Source of the DNA: Lophius americanus | Lineage: Eukaryota; Chordata; Actinopteri; Lophiiformes; Lophiidae | Assembly (NCBI GenBank): GCA_037951165.1 | Contig: JBBDHG010000052.1 | Coordinates: 2,545,501 to 2,609,500, forward strand | Length of the DNA stretch: 64,000 nt | Direction: 5' to 3' | Shown here: in pieces, positions 13,461 through 25,185 of the stretch | How the letters are laid out: every line of letters starts with the position of its first letter | Numbering within the stretch: the stretch's first letter is position 1 | Position numbers and translations under genes: made by a program | Notes under the pieces: model-generated | Told to the model about the DNA's origin: nothing | Databases searched by the model: none | Seen by the model: the letters and a program-made list of their open reading frames with translations, nothing else

Positions 13461-13930
13461 TAAGATAAGATAAAATAAACTTTTTTTCCCCCGAAAATGT
13501 TCAGTGTCTCAGTAGCAATGTAAACAATAACAACAATGAAAACTATAGTAATGTAACATCAAATGTAAATCAAAAGAGGTCTAATAAATAGGAACAGTAT
13601 AAGAAGAGGATAAAACTATAAAACACAAACACTGAACAATATGTAGAATGACTATGTTAATATTGCACAGTTATATCAAGTATTTTTTTATATTGCACCG
13701 TAATAAGCATATTAATACTGGGGTCCTTGACAGTTATTGTGCTGCCTTATTGGTGTGAGTGAGTGTGTGAGTGAGTGTGGTCTATTGGGAAGAGTTGTGG
13801 TTGTACAGTCTGACAGCTATAGGAGGGAAGAATCGGCGATAGTGCTCCTTCACACACTGAAGCAGTCTATTGCTAAAGGAGCTCCAGAAACTAGTCTATT
13901 TCAACTTGTTTTTAAGCGACTAGAAGTATT
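13461..13930 (-). repeat. decayed dispersed repeat (LINE-type tail)
   Basis: AAGATAAGATAAAATAAACT at the left end, followed downstream by GACAGTTATTGTGCTG, 'TTGTACAGTCTGACAGCTAT' and GGAGGGAAGAATC, gives the block order of a common fish LINE remnant read on the minus strand. Coding content is lost. It lies in the presumed first intron of acbd4. Confidence 0.4.
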
Positions 13931-14279
13931 GTAGTATAAAAGTATCGATATAACTTCTTCCTTACGCAAGAAAAAGTAGAGTAGTGTAGTAATATTGGTT
14001 CAATATCTTCTTTACTCAAGTAGAAATATAATAGTTTTGTAATCCAATGACTAGTACTTTTTCATACTGTATGTTTATTATAAAACTGTGATTTCTACAA
14101 CTGGATGTACCAGAATCCCAAAGCTTCAACCTTTTATTGCCTTAATTTATCACTTCAATCCAAATGTTACTTTGTTAAGACCTACATTTTCAAACCAAGA
14201 ACTCCCAATGCATACATCACTGCTGTCTCAAAATCCAGTTGCTCAGAACTATCTAAATCAGACACAGAAAGTTTTGGGA

Positions 14280-14715
14280 TGGAACGATGAAGCCGGACTT
14301 GAACACTTGATGCTCAGTGGCTGCTTTGCTTCTTCGAAAATGCTGTGTAGGGGTTAAAATGGATTCCATCAAGGATCCGTAGGAAAATGAAGCTTGGAAG
14401 TCAATGGACATTTCTAAAGGACAACAATCCCAACCAGATTAAAGTACAACGAGGCCAGAAACATTCTAGAGTGGCTGTCAATCCCATAGAATATCTCTGG
14501 TTGGATATGAGGAAGGCGCTTGCAGCATGTTATCCCAGAAATATACAACTCGAGACTTATGTCCGATAGGAATAGTCCTCAGTTTCAAGCAGAGTAGGCT
14601 AAGGTTCCTCAGGAACGCTATCAGAAGCTGTTGTCTGGCTAAACCTTGTTAGCAGCAGGTCACGGCAGCTAAAGAGTCTGTATAAAGATGTGCAGGCTCT
14701 CTTCATTGAATCTGC
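14280..14715 (+). mobile_element. Tc1/mariner transposase remnant upstream of acbd4 exon 1
   Basis: Interrupted plus-strand frame with KLGSQWTFLKDNNPNQ, corresponding to the second DDE aspartate block, and NPIEYLWLDMRKAL, corresponding to the third acidic block of Tc1 transposases. Stops at 14356 and 14567 show it is dead. It sits about 130 bp before the first recognised acbd4 exon. Confidence 0.65.
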
Positions 14716-14903
14716 AATCATTCAGAGACCACCATAGTCAAAAAAGCAGTATGTTGTTATATTTTGGAGGAATATATTTAACGTCTCTTCTTTGAGTTTT
14801 TTAAACTGTCTGTATTTTCTTCTCATTGCCACCACTCCAGCTCCAGCTGCACCCTTCCCTCCAGCTAGATTCAACAAGTCAAGGTGTCATGCCGGTCCCA
14901 GCT

Positions 14904-17300
14904 ATGGCAGAGCCTAGGGTTGATCACCACAAACGGTTTCAAGCTGCCCTGGACGTCATCCAAAACCTTCCCAAAAATGGTATGTAGCCTATCAAAACCA
15001 TCACATTATGTCAGATACCAAGTCTTTAGAGACTGTTTTGAACCCTGACAACTGTAGAGTTGGGGCAGTTTGACCTATCATGAAACTGTGCTCCCTGTTG
15101 GTTAGTTTTGCCATATCACAATATTATCTCCTCCTCCACCTACTCCTTCTACTTTGAATGCTTGTCAATATGCTGTGGCTGTTTCAATGCAATATATTCT
15201 GTAGAAAAGGTTGATGCCCTAAATGTCTTCCGTAATTGGATTTTAGTGCATTGCTGTTTTCATGAGGGACAGCATATTTCATTCAAAGAGTAAACGCTGA
15301 GGTTGACAATGTTTTTGTTAGATCTGCACTAAACACCGGCTAACCACTGGAAACATTTTCTCAAAGTGTGCTCTCACAACTACCTTGTTTCGTCCAGAAA
15401 TTCAGAATTTCAGAAATCTCCCCAGGTCAGCAGATCAACCAGCTAGACTTTGGTCTGACTAAAGAGGTGGTCTTGGTCTGGATCAAGCTGAAACATGGAC
15501 CGGTTTATTTACAGTGTTGAAGCAGTTTTTGGATGCTTCAGACATTCACACTAATTACAGGAAGTTATAGCAGGCTCCAAATGCCAACAATAAGAAGAAA
15601 AGCAAGTAGAAAAAGGAAGTAGTTAATGACTAATGAATCAAAAATTGATGGGGAATAACACAGGAAAGGGGTGTTTCTACAAATTACAAGTTCAATTTTA
15701 TTTTCATGCTGACCTGGATAGCATCCTGAGCACTCACCCAAAAACGTATTCTATCAAGGTGATGGAGTCTTCCTCAGCTTCAACATCAAGTGCGTCTACC
15801 GATGCATCCTCCGACACAGGAAACAAGCCTATTTACTTGCGAAGCTGGTGGTACTAATAGTGAGTTATAATGATAATAGTATTGTGTCAACAATATGAAT
15901 CATTTAATTATTTTTTATCCATATCTGCCGTATCCACAATCGTCAGAAATCAAACAAACAAAAAAAACATCAAACAAAAATCTAATTCTTCAAGTACCGG
16001 GAGATGTAACCCAGGTAGATGCTGATGATGCCAGGATTTTGGTCGTGAACTATTCTTTAGTGCGCTTGTAAAACTGCAAGGGAAACCAAACCAATCTCTT
16101 GGTAGCATCAAAACTTTGCTCGATATCTAAGTTTTGTTCTGATGTGTCATTTTGGGCCAAAAGTTCGATTTCTACAGGCAGCTCTTTTCACCACCTTTCA
16201 GGGCTCAGAAGTAACGTTTATACTTATTTTGTCACGATATTTTTTTCAAATTTGGCTTTAGGGAATTCACATAGCATCATTCCAGAAATTTTGTTGAATT
16301 GTTGCCGACTGACTGATGCTCGGCGCTCATCCGCTCTTACTGCTTGCACCTACTATTGTGTGAAGCAAATCTGGGATGTAAGTGGGAATCCTGGTAAGAC
16401 TTGTTACAATTAATACATACTTGTTTGATACTAATTATCTATTAGTATCAAATTAGCGGCAATTAAAAATACTATTATCTTTTCTTCAACAAGTGAAAGA
16501 TGGAACACATCATGTAAAATATCTGAAAAAAACACTGAACTTTCTAATTTCTCAAATCATTGTCTCATGTCCAGTGAGCTGCAATTATCTTCAGATTGTG
16601 AATGGAGAATTAGTGCATGTACTATATAATTGTAAAAAACCTGTTGAATATATCTTGCAGGTTTCTATCGGCCATCCTACAAGGTGATGCTGCGTTTCTA
16701 CAGTTTGTACAAGCAGGCGGTATGTGGCCCCTGTGCAGTACCTCGGCCTGGCTTCTGGGACCCAGTTGGCCGCTACAAATGGTCTGTATATGTGTTGTTG
16801 CTTGTGTGATTAAAAATGATGTAAAGAAAATAATGGGTTAACAAGACAGAATAAACTCATGGGGGAAAAAAAACAACGTGAGAGACATAATAAGCGAAGT
16901 GTATGCTTTCAAACGCTGCAATGCTGCTGCACTAATGCATTTCTGCGAAGAAGAGTGGGTCAGTATCCCACCAGTCTGATGCTAGAGACTGATCTCCACT
17001 GATCAGAAGTCTTTGGTTGCAGTTTTATTAAGGAACCATTTCGTCCAATAAATAAAATGATCATTTAAAGTGTGTATTTCTTGTCCACATGAGTTATGCA
17101 GTTCAGTCGTAGATACAAACAATACTATTTGACAGCGCTGCAGCTTTGAATGGTAAACTGTGTGGTTAGTATTTGAATTAGACGGTGTGTAATGGTTGAC
17201 GTCTTTTGTTTTAAGGGATGCCTGGAGTCTCCTGGGAGAGATGAACAGAGAGAACGCCATGGCGGCATACGTGGACGAAATGAAGAGAGTAGCACAGGAG
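14904..17300 (+). other. acyl-CoA-binding (ACB) domain exons of acbd4
   Basis: The first three coding exons (14904-14979, 16661-16781, 17216-17300) encode the four-helix ACB domain. Visible family landmarks are [16 protein letters not shown] in helix 1, the YSLYKQA ligand-binding helix, [14 protein letters not shown], and the helix 4 segment [16 protein letters not shown]. The Tyr and Lys of YKQA and the Lys of YKWDAW, known from ACBP structures to contact the acyl-CoA headgroup, are present, so ligand binding is expected. Intron phases are 1, 2 and 0 in order. Confidence 0.9.
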
Positions 17301-20300
17301 GTACATTACAGAACCGATCTTAAGTTTCAATTTCCGGGACATCAAGAGAATACAATATGTTTGGGTTATAATATGTGGGGGGCCACTGGGGATAAGCTTA
17401 TAAAATGGTTATCAACAGTCTATTTCATTTAGGTTTTGGGTTGTTAATGTCAAAATGGGAACAACTGGCTTAACACTGGTTCCTCAGTGGTGATGTTTTG
17501 TCTTTTGAAGCTTGATGAAGTGAAGCTGACGGTTAAGGTGTTAAATATAAAACATGTCAGCAGTGTGCTGTCTGCTGTGAAGAACACTTTTTTCATAAAG
17601 GTCTTCATGACTCTGCAGGTCATGGACACCATGCCGATGAATGAAAAGACAGCCTCATTATTTCACCACTTTGAGCCGCTCTACCTCGTGATTGACGACA
17701 TGCCACAGCCTCCAGCATCCCTCCTTAGCGTCAGAGCAGGTGAGATTAATAAATTAATAATTGATAACCCCCCTGCCACAACTCAGTGTTACCACAATGC
17801 ACAACAAACAATAATATTCATTATATTACATTCAAGCTTTAACCTATAGTTTTACAGAAACAAATATGAAATACAAATTCTAAATATATCAATCTAAAGG
17901 AACCTTATTATTTGATTTGTATACTCAAAAATATAATTTTGACTCTTGAAGGCCACTGTAGATTCTTGGCTAGGGAGGGGTGAGCTGAACTTTAATATAG
18001 GTTGCAGTCTGAAATTTCATCACTGGATGCCACTATATTTGACACACTGCACCTTAAAGTTATTGTTAATGGGATGGATGTAAACGTTATTTTACATGGG
18101 CATTTGTCCGGTAAACACTTTTTCACCCATCAGCCTTGCTGCATTTCTGCACGTTTCCATTTTTCACTCATCTTTACAATGAATTAATGAGATCTTATTT
18201 CTTTACTCTAGGTCTTAAATATAGTGATACTGATGACAGGCCAGCAAAGATGAATGATGAAGATGACGAGCCGAGTCGCCGTCAACAAGAATCTTCTCTT
18301 CGACAGGGTGTAAAGCCAGATGAGGAGTTTAACCTGTCTGAGGTGACAGATTTCACTGGCAGCACCGTCTTTAATGGTGGGTAATGGGCAGAGCTGGACT
18401 TCTCACACTTACAGTATGTTGGTGATCAGAACACACCCAAAGTGGTTTGTCTCCCAGAGTGAGCATTAAATAGCTGCAAATACTTTTAATTTTTTTTTTC
18501 AAAGACAGGGCTGTAAACTGTTGTGTTTTAACACATTGACGGTGCTCGTTTGCTTCTGCAGACTCTGGTGTTTCTGAAGGTCTGGTGTTGACTAATGACT
18601 CAGAGAGCGAGATCTTCTGTGACTCCGTGGATTCAATGGAACAACTCAGCAACATTAAGGTACAACCCTTCCAATGGGACATCTTCCAACATGCAGTGAT
18701 TTCAGAGGACGTTAGAATCACTTCAGAATGTCAAACCCTGTAAATAACATTTTTATTCAATGTTCTGTTTTGATTTATCTTCACAGGTTCCAGCTGTCAA
18801 GTCAAACAGTATCCATAACGGTCACGTATTTTTGGAGTCATCACCGTTTCAGGGTGAAAAGCTGGACTGGCACCTGGAGTCCAGACAGGTCGGAGCAGGT
18901 CAGGGTGGAGAAGGAGCGGAGGATGGAAAGGGTCAGGGTCCAAACAGAAGGAGTCGAGATGCTGGGAGGGATGGTTCCTACCACGGCTGGAGAGAACGTA
19001 AACTGCTACCACAGATGATTACATCACTAAATCACTAAAACTTTAGAAAAACATGACAAAAAAGAACAGGTGATATTGATGAAGCTGATTCAGAATATAT
19101 TTGACACGGTTGCTCTGCGTAGCTGGGATTAACATTAGCTAACTGAAGGGAATAATGGCTTACTTAAGCTAACAGGACTTAACTGGAGCCATCAGATGCT
19201 ACCATGTGCTAACTGCAGCTAAGTGGTGCAAACTGGAGCTCACTGAACCTATCAGGAGATAAACCCAGCAGCCGTTGTCTACAATTTTAGCCTTAGAGAC
19301 AGTGGTGTGAGAGTGTCTGGGCATGAAATGTAACATAAAAAGTTAAAACAGATTTTTCGGAAAGAAATAGCACAATTACAAATTATTTAAATGTATGTGT
19401 ATAATGTAATTCTTCGAGTATAAGTACATATTTATGCACTTATTGTTTTATTTCATGTCGAACAGTTTGTCACTCCTCGACAAGATACTATAAATCTCTG
19501 AAATGTCCGTCTAAATAGCAGTGTTTAGCTTCATGCTGTTGTTTCCACATTAATCATTATTAATCCCAATCTGTAGGTGGTGTTCCTCAGGGCGGTCAGA
19601 GGCGCTTGGCTCCAGGGGGTGGAAGTGGTGGCGGAGGCGGCCGAGGAGGAGCCGATGGTTCGGAGGGCAGAATTGAGAGGCTGCACGACGTTCAGCTCCA
19701 GCAGCAGATCATCGTGGCGCTACGGCGGCTGAGAGAGGACATGAGGAGCGTGATGGATCGGCTGGAGGTGGTGGAAAGACTCACCGCCACACATGTGAGC
19801 ACCGATATGACGCAGACATGAAATGTTTACCATTAGTGTGACCATCTACATTGAGTGTGGTCTTCTTCCTGAGCAACATAAGGCTCAATTCTATTTAAAG
19901 AATTCAGAGCCGGTCACTGTTGAAAAATACTAATAGTCTTAATTCTCATTTGTTTTTGTTCATTTGTTGTTGTTTTTCAACTAAATATTATTTGTGGCAG
20001 CATGATGGGGTTCTGAGGGATTGAACCTACAGGACGTGAGCCTGGGGGGAAACCTTAACAAAACATAAAGTCAATCGACTCTTTCCTTATGCCCAAGAAG
20101 AACCAGTTCCATGACCTTAGTAATAATCAAAAGTCCTAACAGTCTTCTGGGTATTGAAGGAACATGTCAATAACGGTGTGGCCCATTTCTGAAATGTTTC
20201 GGATCATAAGAGAGTTCTGAGATCAACAGATCGAAGGAAAATCAGGTTTAGCCGCAGCCTATGTGTCAGTCGATGCATTCGCTGTGGGTTGGAGTCTGAA

Positions 20301-21958
20301 GTTCTCTACTGTTTCTGTGACAGAGCCAGGGTTCAGCGTGGGGACCATGCCTCAAGTGCGAAACTGCAGCTTCAGAACAGCAGGTAAGAGAGAAGTCGCC
20401 TATCGGCTCTGTGAAATAAGCTGAAATATCAAGAGCATCTTTATTGAAACAAAGAAGTTAATGGTTGATTTTGTGAAAACTTTTCAAACGTTTAGGTTAT
20501 AACCCTTAGATCCTTTTCAAGGGGGGTTCCAACCTTTTCCGTGTGTGTCTTTGTGTTTCTCTCAGAATCAGCTTCTCCGTCTTTTATGGGAATGGATAAC
20601 CTTTGTCAAAGTCGCTCAGATCATTAGGCTTGCCAATTTTTATACAGTCTTTTATTTATGACTTTTTCCTGACAGTGTGAATATCTGTGCACAGACAGAA
20701 GTTTTTTGCAAGTACGTAAATTCTGTTTTGAAGAGAAAATATTAATGAGCAGACAAAGTATTTTATGTGCGCAATAAGTTAATTTCCATGTTGGATATTT
20801 TACACACACATGAACAATAACATCTCTGCCCAATTTTAGTATTATGTTCTTTCATAGACTTCTCCTCTCTGCGCTGGTTCACACCTGTACACACGATCAG
20901 TGTGTCTCTACCCCGCTAAAAAAAATTTCAAACCTCCTGCTCCTAAAATCCTCCCAACCAAAAACTGAGTAGAGAGGTGGGGCTGTATTGGTACGAGGAG
21001 CTTTATCAATTAGTGTGGCATTATCAGTGGGGGTGGTTTCTTTCCTTTCTATTTGACTTTCCTGTTGAGGAGTATGTAGCCTCCCTAATGTCAGTTAAGA
21101 AAAAAAAAAACATCTGTAAGTCTGTACCCTCAATTTAAAATCCGTGCGCACAGATTTGTAAATTGCATGGATTGTTGAAGGTTGTCACCTGTCCCCGGCT
21201 GTCAGCAATATCACAACATTTAACAACATTTATTGCTCACATAAAATAAATTAGTGCAATTTTATTGTGAAGAGATTGATTATTAGTTTATTTAGAGAGA
21301 TTTCTAAAGTGAGAGTTTTTACACAGTAGAGGTAATGACATCGCCGGAGTATTAGATGAAGCCTTTGTGCAATTCTGTGCATGTTTGTGCGAATGCAAGT
21401 GTAGGAATTTGCAAGCGCCTTCTGATATCATGTTTTATGATTGATAGTTTATGATCTGTTCGCACAGATTTGAAAACTGAGTATGGATTTACAGATGGAT
21501 ATATTTATTTTTCATATTTATTTTTCACACTAGGGAAGCTCCCTAGTGATGAGTAATAGGAGAAAGCAATTGTAAAGAATTCAATTAATTCTTGCATCTG
21601 GTAGGACTTTATTACCATAAGGTAAGGAATACAGTAGTCATTATAATTAAATTCCTTATTATTCCAGTACATTTTTTTTCTTTTTACTTTTTTCTCTGAG
21701 TCCAAAAAAAATCTCTTGTTCACAACCTGGTGCTGGTCTAAAGCTTAGTGGCCAGCCGTGCTCACATATTTAAAGCTCGTCGGTGTCGCCTTGCATCTTC
21801 TGAATGATGACGTTCATATTTCCTTTCAGGAGGAGAGCTGGTTTCCGTTCGAGGTGTCTGGGCAGACTGTCATCCTCTTCCTGCTGTGGCCATTTGTGGC
21901 TCAGGGTCTGATGTACCTGCTGAGGAAAGCCCAGAAGAGGAGTCGCATCTTGTCATGA
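14904..21958 (+). CDS. acbd4: acbd4: acyl-CoA-binding domain protein, tail-anchored (10 coding exons)
   Basis: Coding exons, all with GT-AG borders: 14904-14979, 16661-16781, 17216-17300, 17619-17739, 18212-18376, 18562-18659, 18787-18997, 19577-19794, 20324-20383, 21830-21958 (TGA). They sum to 1,284 nt, giving 427 aa. An in-frame ATG at 14889 would add five residues; the second ([12 protein letters not shown]) was preferred because ACBD5 also begins MAD/MAE before the domain. Order: acyl-CoA-binding domain (about residues 8-95: [27 protein letters not shown]), conserved [12 protein letters not shown], acidic FFAT-like stretch, Gly-rich linker, coiled coil (about 315-362), Trp/Phe-rich patch and one C-terminal membrane segment (about 396-415) with a basic tail. 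Family members bind long-chain acyl-CoA and sit on peroxisomes facing the cytosol. The FEPLY block and [16 protein letters not shown] favour ACBD4 over ACBD5; paralogue choice about 0.75, family near certain. No disruption seen. Confidence 0.9.
16905..17105 (+). mobile_element. Tc1-like 3' fragment in an acbd4 intron
   Basis: 'GCGAAGAAGAGTGGGTC', 'GACTGATCTCCACTGATCAG' and 'TTTGGTTGCAGTT' match the 3' coding end and terminal part of the same Tc1-like family as 28235-29165. It lies between the second and third coding exons of acbd4 and ends about 110 bp before the third. Confidence 0.6.
17935..18062. mobile_element. half-element of the same inverted-repeat family
   Basis: GTAGATTCTTGGCTAGGGAG and the terminal GACACACTGCACCTTAAAG are present, but I see no matching left terminus. 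Lies in the acbd4 intron before the exon at 18212. Confidence 0.6.
18609..18632 (+). other. FFAT-like VAP-binding motif in acbd4
   Basis: Exon 6 encodes an acidic run followed by EIFCDSVDS. In ACBD5, an acidic stretch followed by a tyrosine-cysteine-aspartate-serine core forms a FFAT-like motif that binds the ER protein VAPB and tethers peroxisomes to the ER; ACBD4 has also been reported to do this. The position between the ACB domain and the coiled coil fits. The Phe-Cys-Asp-Ser core is seen; VAP binding is inferred. Confidence 0.55.
21863..21955 (+). other. C-terminal membrane anchor of acbd4
   Basis: The last exon encodes a hydrophobic run ([18 protein letters not shown]) followed by [11 protein letters not shown] and a stop. 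This is the tail-anchor layout of ACBD4/5, where a single segment near the C-terminus followed by a short basic tail directs insertion into the peroxisomal membrane. The preceding Trp-Phe-Pro-Phe-Glu resembles the family's WWPFE patch. Confidence 0.8.
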
Positions 21959-22685
21959 AGGAAGCAGACGTCAGTCACCGGAGCAAGTCTTAATTTATAC
22001 AGCGGAGAAGATTGAATCACAGGAGTGATTCCCTTGTTGTGCATGAAGGGAGAGACGGTTATGGACTTCCTATCTGTGTGGAGATAAATGTATATGGCTT
22101 AATGTTGACACCTCAGGATCCAGAACCCCTCTCACCCTCAACACAGCAAATAAATCAAAATAATTCAGGAGGATTAATCACCTGGCAGCAGATCTCGACT
22201 GAGCTTCTCTTCATCATAAGGAGCCTGAATGAAACCTTCATTCATCATGTTGTTGTGTGGCACTGAATTCCATTTATTTTATGAAGTCTATTTTATATTT
22301 TACAGAATGTCATCAAAGAGCAGAGTCTCTGATCTCCACTGGACTAAGTCATTCTTTGGATTATGTCTAATTCTTGTGATGTTAACCATCTAAAGCAACT
22401 GTGTGTGCTAAAAACTTGTCATCTCTTTTTTTCTCTCTCACACTTTCAAATCATTCTGACAGTAGTGGGTGCATTGATTCAGCGCTGGGTGTGATCACAT
22501 TACACAATACACTTAAATGACAAGTGTAACTGGGCGTCGTGTCATTAATTGATGGTAGAACTGTTATCACAACCTGCCCATAGTGAACAGTGTATCAAAC
22601 TACAGCATGAAGTCAAATTCAAACGGATCTACTGTTTTTCTATAAAAAATAAATAAATAAAGAGTTGATCAGTATCCCGTCAGCC
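21959..22685 (+). other. acbd4 3' UTR with polyadenylation signals
   Basis: After the TGA at 21956-21958 there is unique-looking sequence with several overlapping AATAAA hexamers at 22649-22662, followed by mixed sequence. These are the first canonical signals after the stop, so the transcript probably ends near 22675-22690. Exact cleavage is inferred. Confidence 0.5.
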
Positions 22686-22859
22686 TGTTTTGCTCTATTG
22701 CAGTGACATCCCTGCGGCATTGGTGAACTGCTGTTTTTAGTTTGATCGCTGTTTGAGTTTAACTCGTCCTGTCACTACCAGCTGATAGAAGCTCTTTAGA
22801 ATAAAGTTAAAATACTTTAAGAAAAAAATGAACGAAGGAAAAGGCAAATTACGACAGTC

Positions 22860-23110
22860 CAAATTTTTAAGTAAGTCATATTATAAGAATAAAGTCGTAA
22901 TTATACTAGAAAAAGTCAATATTAAGAGGATAGTCCTAATCTGACGAGAAGTCAGAATAACAAGAATAGCTGGAATCGTGTGAGATTATAGTCAAAATAT
23001 TTAATATTTCGTGGGAAACAATATTCCAAGAATTTATGAGTAAGTCAATTTAGCTATAATTTAATGATAAAGTCTAGCAAGAATAGGATGAAAAAAAACA
23101 ATTCTAATTC
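22860..23110. repeat. decayed 'AATAAAGTCGTAAT' minisatellite, copy 2
   Basis: Contains AAGTCATATTATAAGAATAA, AGTCGTAATTATACTAGAAA and several further agtc/gaga-ata blocks. Lies 180 bp after the probable acbd4 transcript end. Confidence 0.55.
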
Positions 23111-23894
23111 GCCACAGCCGTTATTTTGGGAATGGGAACAGTCATTTTAAAAATATTTTTTGTATTTTGATTTTATCATAATCTACCAAGTATTCTCTTC
23201 TGATTGTTGTGTCTGTAAAATTATAAAACTTTCGGAAAAAAGACTTAATTGATGAAATCTCAGATTATTCCCTTGACAGGGACCTTAATGCTCTCTGGTG
23301 CTTTTCTAACTGACTTGTTCAACAATAAGCCATAAGAATAAAGCCATTGGTGAACATTGTGTTGGTCCCCCTTTTTGCCACCATAACAGCTCTGTGATGT
23401 CACTGTGTGTTCTGACACTTTTCTTTCAAAACCGGCCTAGACTTAAAGTAATTTCTGCTGCAGTAACTCTTCTGTAGGATCAGACAGTCCACCTCTGCAG
23501 CTCCATTATTAGATGACTGCAACTAGAAGGTAATAGTCATTAGAATAAGAAAACAAACACTCCCATTTCCAAAACAAATAATTTAATATATTATGTATAA
23601 TATTTATATACAAAGGTTAACTTAACAAGGCTTTGTACAACTGTTATAAAATTTGTCCACGCACAGTCACTCACACACAGATAGGAGAGCAAATGCACTA
23701 GTGCACATATGGAGGGGACAGCTTGGATGTGATTAAGACACAACATGGACAACAGCAGGCCGGCGGTACAGAATGGGTCAACTCCAGTTTGATTCTTTAG
23801 ACCCTGCTTAATGAAACATAATAACCATGGAAACAAAATTACTTTACTCTTAAAAAAAGAAAAAATGTTACTCGGGTAATACTGTGGTTTTGGA

Positions 23895-24050
23895 TTTAAA
23901 GGTGCAGTGTGTAAAATTCATCTCGTGCTGAAGTTCCAGATTGGAGCTTATGTTGCGTCTGCTCACCCCTCCCTATCCAAGAATCTACGGTGGCCTTTAA
24001 GTATAAAAATGATGTATGATGATGAAACTTCATACACTGCACCTTTAATG
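23895..24050. mobile_element. short palindromic MITE (about 155 bp)
   Basis: Flanks are AAAGGTGCAGTGTGTAAAAT and its inverse ATACACTGCACCTTTAA, with CCTCCCTATCCAAGAATCTA in between. An internally deleted copy of the family at 42038-42677, located between acbd4 and arhgap23. Confidence 0.75.
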
Positions 24051-24714
24051 AGGTTACTTATTTGCAATTGTTTCAATGACAATACACTCAGTAACACTGA
24101 TATGAGCCCTGATCTGGATCCTCACTGGAGCAACTGGGTTCTCTCTCGGCTCTATACTACTAATGATGAAGAACGAACCAAACAAAAAAAAAGAATTTGG
24201 CATGACTTCACGTAGCTGCCTTTGACAACATCTCCCCTAAAGAAAACAGATCCTCAGACCTGTGATCCTCATACAAACACACACACGCTCACACACGCTC
24301 ACACAAGGAAGCACATTACGCTGGTGTTGACACTTAGGGTTTGCATATTTGTAAATGTCACTGAACCCATCATGCATTTCAGTCAATGGAAGAGACGTCA
24401 TCCAGAGTATAAGGCTTGTTTATACTCAGCCACTCAGTTTGTTCGTCAGTGTCCACGTGTCCTTTTTTTCTGACATTGATACATCCACAAGATGACAGTG
24501 AAGAGTCAAAACAGAAATGGCTGCAGTAGACTAGGATGTGATAATGTGCGTAGAAATGGAGTAGAGATTTTGTCAGCAGTGTGGAAACATTTCAACTAAA
24601 GTAAAGCTGATGGCAAACTCCACTATGATAAACAGTGGAGAGGAGGTGTGTAAGCTAATGCAGTTGGATTAAACGCCTTAAGATGCGAGAGAGTACCAGG
24701 GCCACATTGACAAC

Positions 24715-25185
24715 AAATATGAAAAATGGAGATTATGAGATTTAAGTTGTAATATGAGAAAAAAAATAAACCTCAATTTTACAAGGAAAAAAGGCTATTA
24801 TTTTTTGAAAATTAAGTTATCATACGAGAAAAAAGGTTTTTGTTTTCCAAGAATACACTTGTAATTTTACAAGAAAAAAAAGTCAAAATATGAAAAAGAC
24901 AACAAAAAAACAGAGAAGAAATTTTTTTAATTTTATGAGAACTAAAATCGGAATTATATGAGAGCCAATTCAGAATTTTACTAGAAGGAAGCAGTAATTT
25001 TTCAAGAGATGGTAGATGAAATTTCTTTGTAACTTGTGTATTGACTTGAGTTTTGCAAGAAAAATGTTGTATATCATGAGTAAAGCTTTATCAGTACAAG
25101 TTTTTTTAGAGGAAAAAAGTTGTCACGTTACAAAAATAAAGTTGTTATTTTATGAGAATAATGTCGTAGTTTTAGGCTATGTATT
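24715..25185. repeat. decayed 'AATAAAGTCGTAAT' minisatellite, copy 3
   Basis: Recurrent TACGAGAAAAAAG, TAATTTTACAAGAAAAAA, AATAAAGTTGTTATTTTATG and AGAATAATGTCGTAGTTTTA blocks. Between acbd4 and arhgap23. Confidence 0.55.

Noticed and set aside
16099..16413. 104-codon plus-strand frame in an acbd4 intron
   Set aside because: No recognised domain, no in-phase splice partners, lies between well-supported exons 14979 and 16661.
24275..24305. CACACACGCT short repeats as a possible CRISPR-like array
   Set aside because: Simple CA-type microsatellite in a vertebrate genome, without spacers.
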